The translations under genes were made by a program, and so were the position numbers. The notes beneath the pieces were generated by a model that worked only from the letters and a program-made list of their open reading frames with translations, searched no databases and was not told the DNA's origin. From contig JAEANN010000032.1 of the NCBI GenBank assembly GCA_016841965.1, positions 1 to 37,026 on the forward strand: a stretch of DNA of 37,026 nucleotides, written 5' to 3'. Positions 1 through 8,442 of the stretch are shown in pieces (the stretch's first letter is position 1; each line of letters opens with the position of its first letter). This stretch comes from Candidatus Roseilinea mizusawaensis (GTDB taxonomy: Bacteria > Chloroflexota > Anaerolineae > J036 > Brachytrichaceae).

Positions 1-9
1 AACTAGCGG

Positions 10-29
10 TTATGCGGACATCCGCCTAA
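10..29. repeat. Near-perfect 20-bp palindrome at the left edge
   Basis: Two 9-nt arms (10-18 and 21-29) are inverted copies with one mismatch around a 2-nt centre. A further copy of the right arm (CCGCCTAAT) recurs at about 50-58. The layout resembles a paired binding site for a dimeric protein or a tyrosine recombinase core site, but no recombinase gene is visible in the window. Function is unknown. Confidence 0.35.
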
Positions 30-235
30 TTCCCTTTAGATGACTCTCTCCGCCTAATCCCCCAAGTCGTTTGGGATTTTAGGCAGAATGAGTTGCTCAG
101 TTGCAAACCCAACGATTCGAGGACGCACTCAGCGGTGCGCGTTATAGATGAAGGACTTAACGCGGCCTTCGCGATTTTGTCAGGCGCGCGTGACCGAACC
201 AATGGCATCGCCGAATTGACGTTTTGTGTTGACAT
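26..235 (-). CDS. Small hypothetical protein (69 aa)
   Basis: This is a 69-aa reading frame whose ATG at 235 is preceded by a good Shine-Dalgarno (GAGGAG, 9 nt spacing). It also lies downstream of a promoter-like element at 315-359 that is shared with three other genes here. The protein is basic, has no membrane segment or signal peptide, and matches no family I recognise. An in-frame ATG at 301 gives a 91-aa version, but it would start almost on the predicted transcription start. The good ribosome site and shared promoter argue that it is expressed. The composition is unremarkable, so it could also be a degenerate gene end or a chance frame. Confidence 0.35.
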   Translation of the reverse strand: MSTQNVNSAMPLVRSRAPDKIAKAALSPSSITRTAECVLESLGLQLSNSFCLKSQTTWGIRRRESSKGN

Positions 236-314
236 AGCGACATTCTCCTCACAAGTGTCGCCGCCGCTTCCGCGCATCGTCAGGCGCGTGCAGCGCTGCA
301 TCTCTCCCTGGAGT

Positions 315-359
315 AATTTACTCACCCGGCACGCCGAGCACAAGCGGGAAAACCCTCAA
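315..359 (-). promoter_or_regulatory. Promoter A: palindromic activator-like element plus -35/-10
   Basis: Read on the minus strand, TTGAGGGTTTTCCCGCTTG occupies 359-341. The -35 box TTGTGC is at 343-338, followed by a 17-nt spacer and the -10 box TAAATT at 320-315. The element matches promoters B, C and D in this window in sequence and exact spacing. The GAGGG-N4-CCCGC half-sites are centred about 42 nt before the predicted start point. It would drive the small frame ending at 26, leaving a leader of about 70 nt. Confidence 0.55.
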
Positions 360-385
360 TTTCCACATACCACGCATCAACGCCC

Positions 386-3300
386 CTAGCGCCGCACCGC
401 CGGCAAATACAGCGTGCGCATCTCGCTCAGCACCAGCGTGTAGGCCACGCCATCCCCGGCCAGCCGATCGCCGGCCCACTGGCGCACCCGCGCGTAATAC
501 CAGCCGTCGCTGGCCGGCCTCCACATGATCCACGAGGCCAGGCTGCCCCCAAAGTCGTCGTTCTCGGCCAGCACCGTCGCGCCGTCGCCGGCGTATAGCG
601 TCAACACAGTATCGCTGTTGAACCCATCGCCTTGGGTCAGATCGCGCGTCCGGATGACCCAGGCCGTGCCGCCGCGCACCCAGAAGCGCACCCAGTCCTC
701 ATCGTTCAGGCCGCAAGAGGTGTGGCGCTCACTCACGCCGGCGCTGATGGTGCGCGCAGCCGCAGGGCCATTGTCCGGCTCATAAGTGTCGCCGCTGCAG
801 GGCAGCACAAAAGTCTCGGCCTGAGCGCCGGCAGGATAAGGTTGGACGTTGCCGGCGCGGTCAACCGCCCGCACGCGGAACGCATAGCGATGCCCCAATT
901 GGCCAAAGTAGAGCAGCGCGGTGGCCTGCGTGCCCGATAGCATCGTCTGCCACGCGCCATCGTCTTCGCGCACCTGCACCTCGAAGCGCTCCAGGCCGGA
1001 TACGGCATCCTGGCCGCTCCAGCGGACGACAAACATGGTGCTGAGTTGGCTCGCCGTCAACGCCTGCATGGACGAGGTCGGCGGCGTGCGATCAAGCGTC
1101 ACGCTCCACGTGCTGGCCCCGGCTCCGTTGCCGGCGCGATCCCAGGCATACACATAGAAGGCGACGCCCTGCTGATCGGCCACGCCGGCCGGGTTCCATG
1201 GCAACTCCCATCCGTCGCTGCCGTTCAGGTCCCAGCCCAGACTGCGCCAGGCCCAGCCACTGCCGTCGCTATAACCCACGAAGAACTGCGCCTGGTCAAT
1301 CCCGTTGGCGTCTTGCAGTGCGGCCCGCACGGTGACCGTGTTGGCGTTGAGATAGGCCCCCTGCGTCGGGCTTTGAAGAGCGATGGCCGGCGGGGCGCCG
1401 TCCACCACAATCCGCACCGTCGCCTCCGGGCCGACGAGGTTGCCCGCCGCCCTGACCTGCCAACGGCTGTCGTAGGTCCCTTCCGCCGATGGCGCCGTCA
1501 TCCGGAAATTACTGCTGTTCACCACGTCAAACGTGTAGGTGCTGCCTTCGTTGACCGTTCCGTAGACCGGCTGGGAGGTTGCTGCACCCAGGGAGAAGCC
1601 ACCCACCAGGGAGAGGTTGTCTCCCCGGCTTCCCTGCAAGTAGCCATTCGCCACCCGGATGTGCACCAACGGCTCCACTGCTGCGCCCGGCTGCGCGTAG
1701 TGTGTGGAAGCATGTTCAACCGCCACATTGGGCGGACAATCTGCCAGCTTCTCCCACCCAACGCGGATGGCCGCTCCGCCGCCGTTTTCGTAATGTTCCA
1801 CCCGCAGCGCATGTGCGCCCGAACTCAGGTTCACGTCCACATCGTATGCTGCCACTTGGTCGCGCCACTGATCCAGGCGCAGGACATCATCCACCCAGAA
1901 CCGGACGCCATCGTCGGCGAAGAGGTGGAAGCGATACGTGCCGCAGGTGACGTATACGTTGCGGAAGAAGCGGGAGCTGAAGTTATCGCTGGGGAAAGTG
2001 GGGTCGGGGCCATCTGAGCCCCAGTCGTGCCAGAGCGTCTCGCCTTCGTTACGGCGGATGATCGGCGGGCCGGCCATATCGCGGTTGCCCCGATACTCGG
2101 CGCACCATTGATCGGCAGAGCACGACCCGTCGCGCGGCAAATAGCCCGGCCCCTGCCACCATACCTCCAGGCGCGCGCGGCCCTGATTCTCGAAGTACTC
2201 CACTTTCACTTCGTGGTTGCCGGGCGAGAGGTAACCGGTCCAGTCATGCCCATCGAAGGATGAGTCCCACCAAGCGTCTATGCGATTCTGGCCGTCAATG
2301 AAGATGCGGCAACCGTCGTCGTGCTGGCAATGGAAGCGATATTCCCCGCCGGGGAAATACACAGTGCGCACAAAACGCGCGCTCCATTCGTCCGAGCGGA
2401 TGTTGTTGCCCGGCCCGCCGTAGCCCCAATCGCGCAACAGATACACGCCCGCCTCGCCGGTTTGCCAGTTCGGCGCGCCGCTCATGGATTTGTTGTTCCA
2501 ATAGCTCGTGCTCCAGTTTCCGGCGACTGCGCCGCAGTTGTAGGACTTGGTGATGTGTGGATTGGGCTGCACGGTGTGCAAGTGGAATTCGTTGCCGGCG
2601 TGATCCCAGATATCCAGGCCGAGTTCAATATCGCCATCGGGCGCGCCGGCGGCGCACAGGTCCCAGTCATATTCGTACGGCGCGCCGGCGTCGCTATAGA
2701 TCAACCGCCATTGGCCGCTCCATTTGGCGGTAAAGCGCACTTCTCGGACGCCGCTGCCGCTGTCGCTGGCCCAGGCTGCCAGCCGCACCGTGCGCCCTAC
2801 TGTCGCCCCGTTACCCGGGCTGGTGTAATTGCCGCTGGGCGGGGTGGTGTCCGGCGCGTTGGCGGCGCAATTGGGCGCGCTGAAAATCTCGACCGACGAG
2901 ACGCGATCGTTGACGCCTATCCCGTTGTCAAAGCTGTCGTTGGAGAAATCGTTGTCGCCGGGCGCGTTGTAGCACCTACGTCCCCCGCCACCCCCGCTGT
3001 GCTCGAACACGCGCACCGACCATCCGCCAGGGATGCGGATGGATGATGCCTGATCATTCATGCCGGCGGGTATGGTGTGCATGCCTGTGCTGCTGCGCAG
3101 CACATAGCCCTCGTTCTCGCCGCGCCCGCCGCAGTCGTAGTTGGCGTGGTAGTACAGGATGACGCCGCCGCTTTGTGGGCACGATGGCGGCGGGCTGCTC
3201 TGCCGATGTGCATCCACCCAAGCCGAGGGGTGAGTGTAGCCGAACCAGTCGGGATGAGCGCCGGTGTCGGCGTAGGCGGGTCCGGGGATACTGCTGTTGT

Positions 3301-4558
3301 TAAAGCGATAACCGTTCACGTTGCCCGGCGCCTGGCGCATGTCCCAGTAGCGGCGCATCTCCCAGTGCACGTGGCTGTTGCCTCCCCAGTCGTACAGCAC
3401 GCCGATTGGTTGACCCTTTTGCACATCTGCATTGACCTGGATGAGTCCATTGGCAGCCAGATGTCCGTACATCGAATAGATGAAGCGATTGCCCCACGGC
3501 GTGCTCACGCCGGCCGGCAATTCGTGTTCGATGATGACGACGTAGCCGGGGTAGTTGGCGTTGCCCGACCAGACCACCCTGCCGTTGGCGACGGCATACA
3601 CCGGGCTGCCGGCCGGGCGAAACCAGTCTTCGCCGGTGTGTTGCAACTGTGAAAACGTCTTGCCATACCAACTAGACCAGTCGTGGAGGTAGGGATTTCG
3701 GACGTTATAGCCGGCATAGCTCGGCCCCCGATTGGCGCTGCCGTCGCGCGGGTCAACAGGGAAGTCGAACGCGGTAGCCGGGCTGGCGGCTGCGGCCTGG
3801 GGCGTGAACGCCGGGGCTGTGTAAGCCGGCGCCTCGAGCAGGGTGAAGGCGCGCGCGATCTGCTCGAAGCGATCCAACGCGCCGGTGTCGGCCATGTCGG
3901 CGCTGAACTGCAAGCGGTAGTCGGCCTGGGGGGTATGGACGAAATATTCCACGCTGCGCACTTGCCCCTGATCATCCGGCGGGGTGAAGGCAGTTTCATA
4001 TCGCCGTGCCGTCCGTCCGTCGCTCAGGGTAACCGGCGTCCAGCCTTCGGTCCAGCGGGTGAACGTCTCGTCGTCAAGCGGTGGGATGCGCGTCACGATC
4101 TGGATGTGCTCGCCCAGCCCCAAGGCGCTGACAATCTTGCTCTGTGCTGCTTGCGCCGGATCGGCGCGCTCTGCGGGCGTCACGTCTGGAGGATGAAAGA
4201 GGACGTAGCCGGCTTGCGCGTTGCGGTAGGCCGGCCAGTCATCCGGCGCCAGCGTCGGGTCAACGTGCGCTTCGGCTTGCAGCCTGGGCGCGTTGACCGC
4301 AATGCGGCCTGTGACCGGATGATCCGGCCCGGCTTGTTCCAACGCCGCGCGCAGGGCAGCCTCGGCAGCCTGGCGAAAAGCCTCATCTGTCGCCGCGGGC
4401 TGCGCACCGGATTCGATGAGCGCCGACGCGGGGGGCCCCACGTCGGTCTTTGTGGGCGGCTGCTCTTGGGCCAGGGCAACTGGCCGGAGCGAAGCAAATG
4501 TCAGGCTGGCGATCAACACGCCGCCGCAGACGGCTCGTCCTGTCTTCAGGCGTTGCAT
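386..4558 (-). CDS. Secreted multidomain M23 metallopeptidase with crystallin, PA14 and PPC domains
   Basis: A 1390-aa exported protein with a signal peptide at residues 1-30 (cleavage after ALA). Residues about 295-410 are an M23 (LytM/lysostaphin-like) zinc endopeptidase domain with the HxxxD motif at H307/D311 and the HxH motif at H396/H398, so it should cut peptidoglycan cross-bridges or another glycine-rich peptide. Then follow a beta/gamma-crystallin-like domain (about 455-562), an Ig-like segment (570-660), two PA14 domains (about 675-805 and 812-935), an NBR1/FW-like Ig domain (945-1053), Ig-like and fibronectin-like domains (1055-1240), and a PPC domain (1255-1380). The protein ends in LYLPAVRR, a tail type shared with both beta-helix proteins in this window. 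The start lies 15 nt after the stop of the NAGPA lipoprotein gene, so the two should be one transcript from promoter B. Domain boundaries are estimates. Confidence 0.88.
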   Translation of the reverse strand: MQRLKTGRAVCGGVLIASLTFASLRPVALAQEQPPTKTDVGPPASALIESGAQPAATDEAFRQAAEAALRAALEQAGPDHPVTGRIAVNAPRLQAEAHVDPTLAPDDWPAYRNAQAGYVLFHPPDVTPAERADPAQAAQSKIVSALGLGEHIQIVTRIPPLDDETFTRWTEGWTPVTLSDGRTARRYETAFTPPDDQGQVRSVEYFVHTPQADYRLQFSADMADTGALDRFEQIARAFTLLEAPAYTAPAFTPQAAAASPATAFDFPVDPRDGSANRGPSYAGYNVRNPYLHDWSSWYGKTFSQLQHTGEDWFRPAGSPVYAVANGRVVWSGNANYPGYVVIIEHELPAGVSTPWGNRFIYSMYGHLAANGLIQVNADVQKGQPIGVLYDWGGNSHVHWEMRRYWDMRQAPGNVNGYRFNNSSIPGPAYADTGAHPDWFGYTHPSAWVDAHRQSSPPPSCPQSGGVILYYHANYDCGGRGENEGYVLRSSTGMHTIPAGMNDQASSIRIPGGWSVRVFEHSGGGGGRRCYNAPGDNDFSNDSFDNGIGVNDRVSSVEIFSAPNCAANAPDTTPPSGNYTSPGNGATVGRTVRLAAWASDSGSGVREVRFTAKWSGQWRLIYSDAGAPYEYDWDLCAAGAPDGDIELGLDIWDHAGNEFHLHTVQPNPHITKSYNCGAVAGNWSTSYWNNKSMSGAPNWQTGEAGVYLLRDWGYGGPGNNIRSDEWSARFVRTVYFPGGEYRFHCQHDDGCRIFIDGQNRIDAWWDSSFDGHDWTGYLSPGNHEVKVEYFENQGRARLEVWWQGPGYLPRDGSCSADQWCAEYRGNRDMAGPPIIRRNEGETLWHDWGSDGPDPTFPSDNFSSRFFRNVYVTCGTYRFHLFADDGVRFWVDDVLRLDQWRDQVAAYDVDVNLSSGAHALRVEHYENGGGAAIRVGWEKLADCPPNVAVEHASTHYAQPGAAVEPLVHIRVANGYLQGSRGDNLSLVGGFSLGAATSQPVYGTVNEGSTYTFDVVNSSNFRMTAPSAEGTYDSRWQVRAAGNLVGPEATVRIVVDGAPPAIALQSPTQGAYLNANTVTVRAALQDANGIDQAQFFVGYSDGSGWAWRSLGWDLNGSDGWELPWNPAGVADQQGVAFYVYAWDRAGNGAGASTWSVTLDRTPPTSSMQALTASQLSTMFVVRWSGQDAVSGLERFEVQVREDDGAWQTMLSGTQATALLYFGQLGHRYAFRVRAVDRAGNVQPYPAGAQAETFVLPCSGDTYEPDNGPAAARTISAGVSERHTSCGLNDEDWVRFWVRGGTAWVIRTRDLTQGDGFNSDTVLTLYAGDGATVLAENDDFGGSLASWIMWRPASDGWYYARVRQWAGDRLAGDGVAYTLVLSEMRTLYLPAVRR

Positions 4559-4573
4559 GGCGCCTCCTCTTGT

Positions 4574-5641
4574 TCAACGCGCGCAGATGACAATCGCGTC
4601 GCTCACCGTGCGACCGCTGCCGGGTGGAATGACGCGCATCCACGCATCGCCGCTGCGATAGATCAGTTGCGTGCTCGATCCGCCGTCCAGCTTGATGGCT
4701 GTCCACACGCCGGCGCCGGCCGGCCCCAGCCATTCGGCGACGGTTTGCAGGTTCTGCTTGGGCGCGACCAGCAGATACACCGTGCGCCCATCGCGGCTGA
4801 CTGCTGCGACCGACTGGTTGTAGGTCTCCGTGCAATACCGCTCCGGCAGCATTTGTTGCTTGCACACGTTCATCGGCAGCACCTGGCCGGCCTCGATAAA
4901 AATGGGGCCGGCGGTCACCGCCGCCCAGGCGTACGTGTCGCGCCACAAATAGCGCCCGATTCGCGCGATGCCCCGATCGTCAATCACGAGAGCAGGCCAA
5001 TGTTGCGGGGTATAGCTTGGGTCAATCTGCACTTTGGCGCGCATGTCGCGCCGGGCCTGGCCGTTGACCACAGTCCATCCTTCGGAATTGTGATGCCCCG
5101 GCCCGAAGTAGCCCCCATTGATGCCCGCCACAATTGAACAGCCAAGCGTCTCCTGCCATGCCGGGATCATGTCTTGCACAGTCTGCGCACTGAAACGCTC
5201 AGGGTCAGTCCAGTTGTTCGCCGTGATGGCGTGTACGCCCACCCACGGCCTGGACAGGTCGGCGACGATGGCAACGTATTCGTCAGCGTCGCAGCGCTGA
5301 ACGCCATCGGCCAGCGCTGTGCACGTCGCGCGGGGAAGCGCTGGGCTGTGATTGCCCAGGCGCGGCATGCTTGTCTGGACCTGGGCGATGGCTGTGCCGG
5401 CTGCCTGGCTGCCGCCCGCAGCCAGTGTAGCAACCAGATTTTCGCCGCCGGCGACGGCCGTTTCACTCAGGTGCGCCACTTCGGTGGCTGCCTGGCGTTT
5501 GGTGTCCTCTACCGCAGTTTCAACTGCGCTGGCCATGGCTGTGCCCAGCAGCGCTTCATCCTCTGGGGTACACCCCGACAGCACCGCACACGCCAGGCTC
5601 AGCACCAGCCCGCAGCGCATCTTGTGAAAGCCCGACTGCAT
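4574..5641 (-). CDS. Lipoprotein with phosphodiester glycosidase (NAGPA/DUF2233) domain
   Basis: A 355-aa protein starting at the ATG at 5641, which has an AGGAGG ribosome site 11 nt upstream. A longer in-frame reading to 5893 lacks any signal sequence and runs through the promoter, so it was not used. Residues 1-24 form a lipoprotein signal with lipobox LSGC (Cys24), giving a membrane-tethered extracellular protein. An Ala/Glu-rich linker (25-100) leads to the NAGPA fold. Its hallmarks are GINGGYF (173-179) and LDGGSSTQL (318-326), typical of N-acetylglucosamine-1-phosphodiester alpha-N-acetylglucosaminidase-like enzymes that hydrolyse sugar-phosphodiester bonds, often in exopolysaccharide or wall glycopolymers. 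It is the first gene of an operon with the M23 protein. The substrate is unknown. Confidence 0.85.
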   Translation of the reverse strand: MQSGFHKMRCGLVLSLACAVLSGCTPEDEALLGTAMASAVETAVEDTKRQAATEVAHLSETAVAGGENLVATLAAGGSQAAGTAIAQVQTSMPRLGNHSPALPRATCTALADGVQRCDADEYVAIVADLSRPWVGVHAITANNWTDPERFSAQTVQDMIPAWQETLGCSIVAGINGGYFGPGHHNSEGWTVVNGQARRDMRAKVQIDPSYTPQHWPALVIDDRGIARIGRYLWRDTYAWAAVTAGPIFIEAGQVLPMNVCKQQMLPERYCTETYNQSVAAVSRDGRTVYLLVAPKQNLQTVAEWLGPAGAGVWTAIKLDGGSSTQLIYRSGDAWMRVIPPGSGRTVSDAIVICAR

Positions 5642-5797
5642 GACGACGCGTTCCTCCTGATCCAGATACGTCGTGCCGGCTGCTTGACTGCCGGCCACGC
5701 CGGCGCCGGCCTTGCTGCTAGCGACCAGCCGGCGACTGCGTGACCGCCAGCAGCAAGGCTCCCCCCAACGGCATGGCCGGCGTGGCCTTTGTTGTAA

Positions 5798-5842
5798 AGG
5801 GTATGGCTTGCCTGTGACCGGCGCAAGAGGGAAAACCCTCAA
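5798..5842 (-). promoter_or_regulatory. Promoter B for the lipoprotein-M23 operon
   Basis: On the minus strand, TTGAGGGTTTTCCCTCTTG runs 5842-5824 and contains the perfect palindrome GAGGG-TTTT-CCCTC. The -35 box TTGCGC (5826-5821) directly abuts it, and the -10 box TACCCT (5803-5798) follows after 17 nt. The first 25 nt are identical to promoter C. The leader to the ATG at 5641 would be about 150 nt. That leader (5642-5790) holds no gene that I can support and is rich in GCCGGC. Confidence 0.65.
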
Positions 5843-5867
5843 TGTGTCCCGCACCACCGGGTGAATT

Positions 5868-5881
5868 GCAAGCGCGCTTGC
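5868..5881. repeat. Perfect 14-bp palindrome between the small membrane gene and promoter B
   Basis: GCAAGCGCGCTTGC lies just downstream of the stop of the 97-aa membrane protein gene. It could act as a weak transcript end for the CHAP operon, but no T-tract follows on the minus strand, so it is not called a terminator. Confidence 0.35.
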
Positions 5882-5889
5882 GGCGTGCT

Positions 5890-6183
5890 TCACGCGCGCC
5901 GATGATCCTGCTCCAGATTTTTCAGCGCCCTCAGTTGCTGCCTCATCAAATCCCTGATGTCTAACAGCAAAAACAGGGTACCTGTGGTAATGAGTGATAC
6001 GATGAAGGACAAGATCAGGCCTGCCAGCGCCCCAGGCACGCTAAATTCGAGTCGCCCACCCCAAAAGCCACCAAACGGAGACGAGCCGAAAGCAAGACCA
6101 CCCCCAATAAACCCGAGCAGGCTGGAGATGACGATGTAGATCGTCAGAATCGGTTCCAGGAGCGATACGACCAACTTCTTCAC
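5890..6183 (-). CDS. Small membrane protein, possibly DUF4282-like (97 aa)
   Basis: The chosen start is a GTG at 6183 preceded by GGAGG with 7-nt spacing. An upstream ATG at 6234 would add a non-hydrophobic extension without a ribosome site. Two hydrophobic segments (about residues 5-28 and 48-72) are separated by a Gly/Phe-rich loop, followed by a charged amphipathic tail with the run RDLMRQQLRALKNLEQ. Two helices followed by a charged helix recall DUF4282 family proteins, a guess by pattern only. It lies 78 nt after the CHAP hydrolase gene in the same direction and is probably co-transcribed, so it may be a membrane partner or protective factor for that secreted enzyme (inference). Confidence 0.65.
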   Translation of the reverse strand: MKKLVVSLLEPILTIYIVISSLLGFIGGGLAFGSSPFGGFWGGRLEFSVPGALAGLILSFIVSLITTGTLFLLLDIRDLMRQQLRALKNLEQDHRRA

Positions 6184-6261
6184 GATAAGCCTCCAAGATG
6201 TGGAATCATGTGTTTTCTGGGCTGCGCCGAGCATGTGACGCCGGCGCAGCCCTGTCTTTCT

Positions 6262-7362
6262 TCATGGGCTGACGCCGGCGTACGGGTTCCCGGCTAGAGC
6301 ATGGTCTGGTGCAGTGAAGGGGATCCACTTGCCGTTGGCCGGCCCGCCCCACGGCCGCACCCAGTACATCCGTCCGGTGTACTTCAGCGTGAAGTCCACT
6401 GAGCGCACCCCATTCTGGCGACTCAGCCGTGGGTCGCTGCGCACCCACGCCCCGATTTGCTGAATCACTCCGTGCGCCACCCCGCCATCGGTGAATGACA
6501 GTGCGCCGACGCGATCCAGCGCCGCTGCGATCCTGGCCTCAAAATCGGTCTCGCCGGCCGCCAGCCGCCGGGTGCTTTCGGGGGATAGATACACATACAC
6601 CGCCGTGTCGTCCCGATTCCAGGACAGTGCACCGAGTTCAAGCATCTTGCGTTGATCAATCAATTCCTCCTTCACCCGCTTCGAGTGAATCCACCCCAGC
6701 AATGTGCTATACGCATTGGGCGTGCTGACGCGGAACTTCTGCTTGCCGTCCACCAGCTCTATCTCGATCAAAGCGTAGTCACCCAAGCGCACTGTCCCGT
6801 CGTAACAGAGATTCTGCTGCACGAATTCCAGGTAGTTTCCAAAGACCCGATTCACCACCGCCACGTGTCCGAAATTGCCGTTCGAGGCGGCTGCGCCAAA
6901 GATGAGCAAGTTGCCCGGCGCCGGCGGCCGCTCGGCGGTGCCGTCGTTGGGGTAGAACGTTAGATCACTGAAGTCTCCCTTGTGCGCTATGGCCACATCG
7001 CGCATTTGATACGCTGCGCCGATCAACGAGCCGTTCAGCGACCAGTTGGGATAGCCCACCGTGGCATACAGGCGCACCGCCAGGTCAACGCACTGGAAGG
7101 CGCAAGTGTTCAGCGGCTTGAGCGTTTGCGAACAACTGAAGTCGCACGTCGAGCCATTCTTGTAAAACACATCCACCCCGCGCCCACCGAGCCAATCCGT
7201 GCCTCTCAGGACGCGATGTCTTACATCCGGTAGCTCTTGCTGGGTTGGCCGGGCGGGTTGTAACGTAAATGAACCCATCTGGATTCCCTGACCCTGCGCC
7301 AACTGCGGTGGGGCCAGCGTCGCAAGCACAATTAACGTTGTGACAAGTGCGGATCGCTTCAT
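6262..7362 (-). CDS. Secreted CHAP-domain hydrolase
   Basis: A 366-aa exported protein with signal peptide 1-25 (cut after AQG or QGQ) and a strong GGGAGG ribosome site. Residues about 80-190 form a CHAP (NlpC/P60-like) domain: the nucleophile Cys91 is in QCVDLA, the general base His166 in GHVAVV, and the supporting Glu179 in YLEFVQQN. Such enzymes cut peptide or amide bonds in peptidoglycan. Two extra Cys pairs (73/77 and 87/185) could form disulfides outside the cell. The C-terminal ~160 residues contain a stretch on charged strands with no family I recognise. It is transcribed from promoter C and followed by the 97-aa membrane protein gene. The shared promoter type with the M23 operon suggests a joint wall-remodelling role. 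Confidence 0.83.
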   Translation of the reverse strand: MKRSALVTTLIVLATLAPPQLAQGQGIQMGSFTLQPARPTQQELPDVRHRVLRGTDWLGGRGVDVFYKNGSTCDFSCSQTLKPLNTCAFQCVDLAVRLYATVGYPNWSLNGSLIGAAYQMRDVAIAHKGDFSDLTFYPNDGTAERPPAPGNLLIFGAAASNGNFGHVAVVNRVFGNYLEFVQQNLCYDGTVRLGDYALIEIELVDGKQKFRVSTPNAYSTLLGWIHSKRVKEELIDQRKMLELGALSWNRDDTAVYVYLSPESTRRLAAGETDFEARIAAALDRVGALSFTDGGVAHGVIQQIGAWVRSDPRLSRQNGVRSVDFTLKYTGRMYWVRPWGGPANGKWIPFTAPDHALAGNPYAGVSP

Positions 7363-7410
7363 GTCAACCTCCCTTTTTCCCCTGTCGTATTCAGGCGACG
7401 CTCTGGATTC

Positions 7411-7455
7411 AGGCTAGCCTGCTGCGCCGGCCGGCGCAAGAGGGAAAACCCTCAA
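7411..7455 (-). promoter_or_regulatory. Promoter C for the CHAP hydrolase operon
   Basis: On the minus strand the element TTGAGGGTTTTCCCTCTTG runs 7455-7437, the -35 box TTGCGC is at 7439-7434, and the -10 box TAGCCT at 7416-7411 follows after 17 nt. The predicted start point is near 7404, giving a leader of about 42 nt to the ATG at 7362. The palindrome and spacing match promoters A, B and D. Confidence 0.65.
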
Positions 7456-7471
7456 CTTCCCGCGCGTGTGT

Positions 7472-7489
7472 CCTGCCGGCGCCGGCAGG
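7472..7489. repeat. Perfect 18-bp GC palindrome
   Basis: CCTGCCGGCGCCGGCAGG sits just upstream of promoter C, between the divergent CHAP and response-regulator genes. It is one of many GCCGGC-based palindromes in the window. A regulatory role is possible but not supported by a second copy at the other promoters. Confidence 0.4.
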
Positions 7490-7575
7490 CTAGCATCTGT
7501 GCGCCATCAGCGCACGATGCCGTCACTCATGGCTTTTGAGATTTGACAAGAGATTGCTTCGCCAGCCTGCAATGT

Positions 7576-7604
7576 TTGCCGATCTTTTCATCATTCGATA
7601 TACT
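7576..7604 (+). promoter_or_regulatory. Likely promoter of the response regulator gene
   Basis: TTGCCG (7576-7581), a 17-nt spacer and TATACT (7599-7604) form a good housekeeping-type promoter. The start point would be near 7611, leaving a leader of about 30 nt. The 16 nt upstream of the -35 box do not carry the GAGGG palindrome, so this gene is apparently not controlled like promoters A-D. Confidence 0.5.
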
Positions 7605-7640
7605 GTGGACTGTTCTTGACCCTCAGCGCATAGATCATGG

Positions 7641-8429
7641 ATGGGTAAGATGGGCGGGTCTTCATCTTGTCCCAAAGTCGCGGCCGGACGCCCAAGTGTG
7701 TTGGTGGTGGATGATGACGCCTTCAACCGCGAAGGCGTCTGCGCCTACCTGACGCAAGAGGGCTTCACCGTCTACGAGGCCGGCGACGACGCCGGCGCGC
7801 GACTGCTGATCCCCCGCATCCAATTTGACGCGGCTGTGCTCGATATTTCCATCCCTCCGGCCATGGGCACCCGCGCCCGCCCCGAACACAGCCTGGGCAT
7901 TCACCTGGCCCGCCATCTCAAACAGATCAATCCCCGAATCGGCATTGTGCTCTTCTCTGCCTACGAAGACCGGGGGCGTGACGTGCTTGCGTTGCTCGAT
8001 CTGGGCCTGGGCGGAATGGCCTACAAGCTCAAGGGCTGCCGGCCGGCGGCCTTGCTCGAAGCCTTGCGCGCGGTGTTAGATGGGCGCGTGGCGATTGACC
8101 CCGACGTCACCAACCCGCACGATCTGGCCGATGAACTCCTCCGTCGTTTGAGCAGCGAGGAGCGCCCGTTCATCGAATCCGCCCTCAAGTATGCGCATCA
8201 TCTGACGCCTCGCGAGTTACACGTGGCCGACAGCCTGGCGGCCTCGCAGACGCTAGAGGGCATTGCTGAGCGCTTACAACTCGCCGGCAAAACTGTCGAG
8301 CGCTATGTCGGCCAGGTCTATGGCAAGCTGGGCCTGAGCGCGGCCCCGGCCCATTTGCGCAAATCCAGCCTGCTCACCAAAGCCTGGCTGATCCGCAGCC
8401 TGCGCAACACCACGCTGCCTGCGCCCTAG
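7641..8429 (+). CDS. NarL/FixJ-family response regulator (REC + LuxR-type HTH)
   Basis: A 262-aa two-component regulator. The receiver domain (about 18-145) has the acidic pocket D24-D26, phospho-acceptor D68 in AVLDIS, S106 and K129 (YKLKG). The loop after the phospho-acceptor is unusually long, with about ten extra residues (IPPAMGTRARPEHS) before helix alpha-3. After a linker, a LuxR-type helix-turn-helix occupies about 188-233 (LTPRELHVADSLA to KLGLS), predicting binding to palindromic DNA as a dimer. The ATG at 7641 lacks an obvious ribosome site; an ATG at 7650 is an alternative. The partner kinase gene is 146 nt downstream on the same strand. It is the obvious candidate to bind the palindromes at promoters A-D (inference). 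Confidence 0.87.
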   Translation: MGKMGGSSSCPKVAAGRPSVLVVDDDAFNREGVCAYLTQEGFTVYEAGDDAGARLLIPRIQFDAAVLDISIPPAMGTRARPEHSLGIHLARHLKQINPRIGIVLFSAYEDRGRDVLALLDLGLGGMAYKLKGCRPAALLEALRAVLDGRVAIDPDVTNPHDLADELLRRLSSEERPFIESALKYAHHLTPRELHVADSLAASQTLEGIAERLQLAGKTVERYVGQVYGKLGLSAAPAHLRKSSLLTKAWLIRSLRNTTLPAP

Positions 8430-8442
8430 TAGCAGGTTGCAA

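Noticed and set aside
3683-5137. 484-codon plus-strand frame over the M23 and lipoprotein genes
   Set aside because: No ribosome site or domain; it covers the operon junction in the opposite direction.
5642-5893. N-terminal extension of the NAGPA protein
   Set aside because: It would pass through promoter B and place the lipoprotein signal internally.
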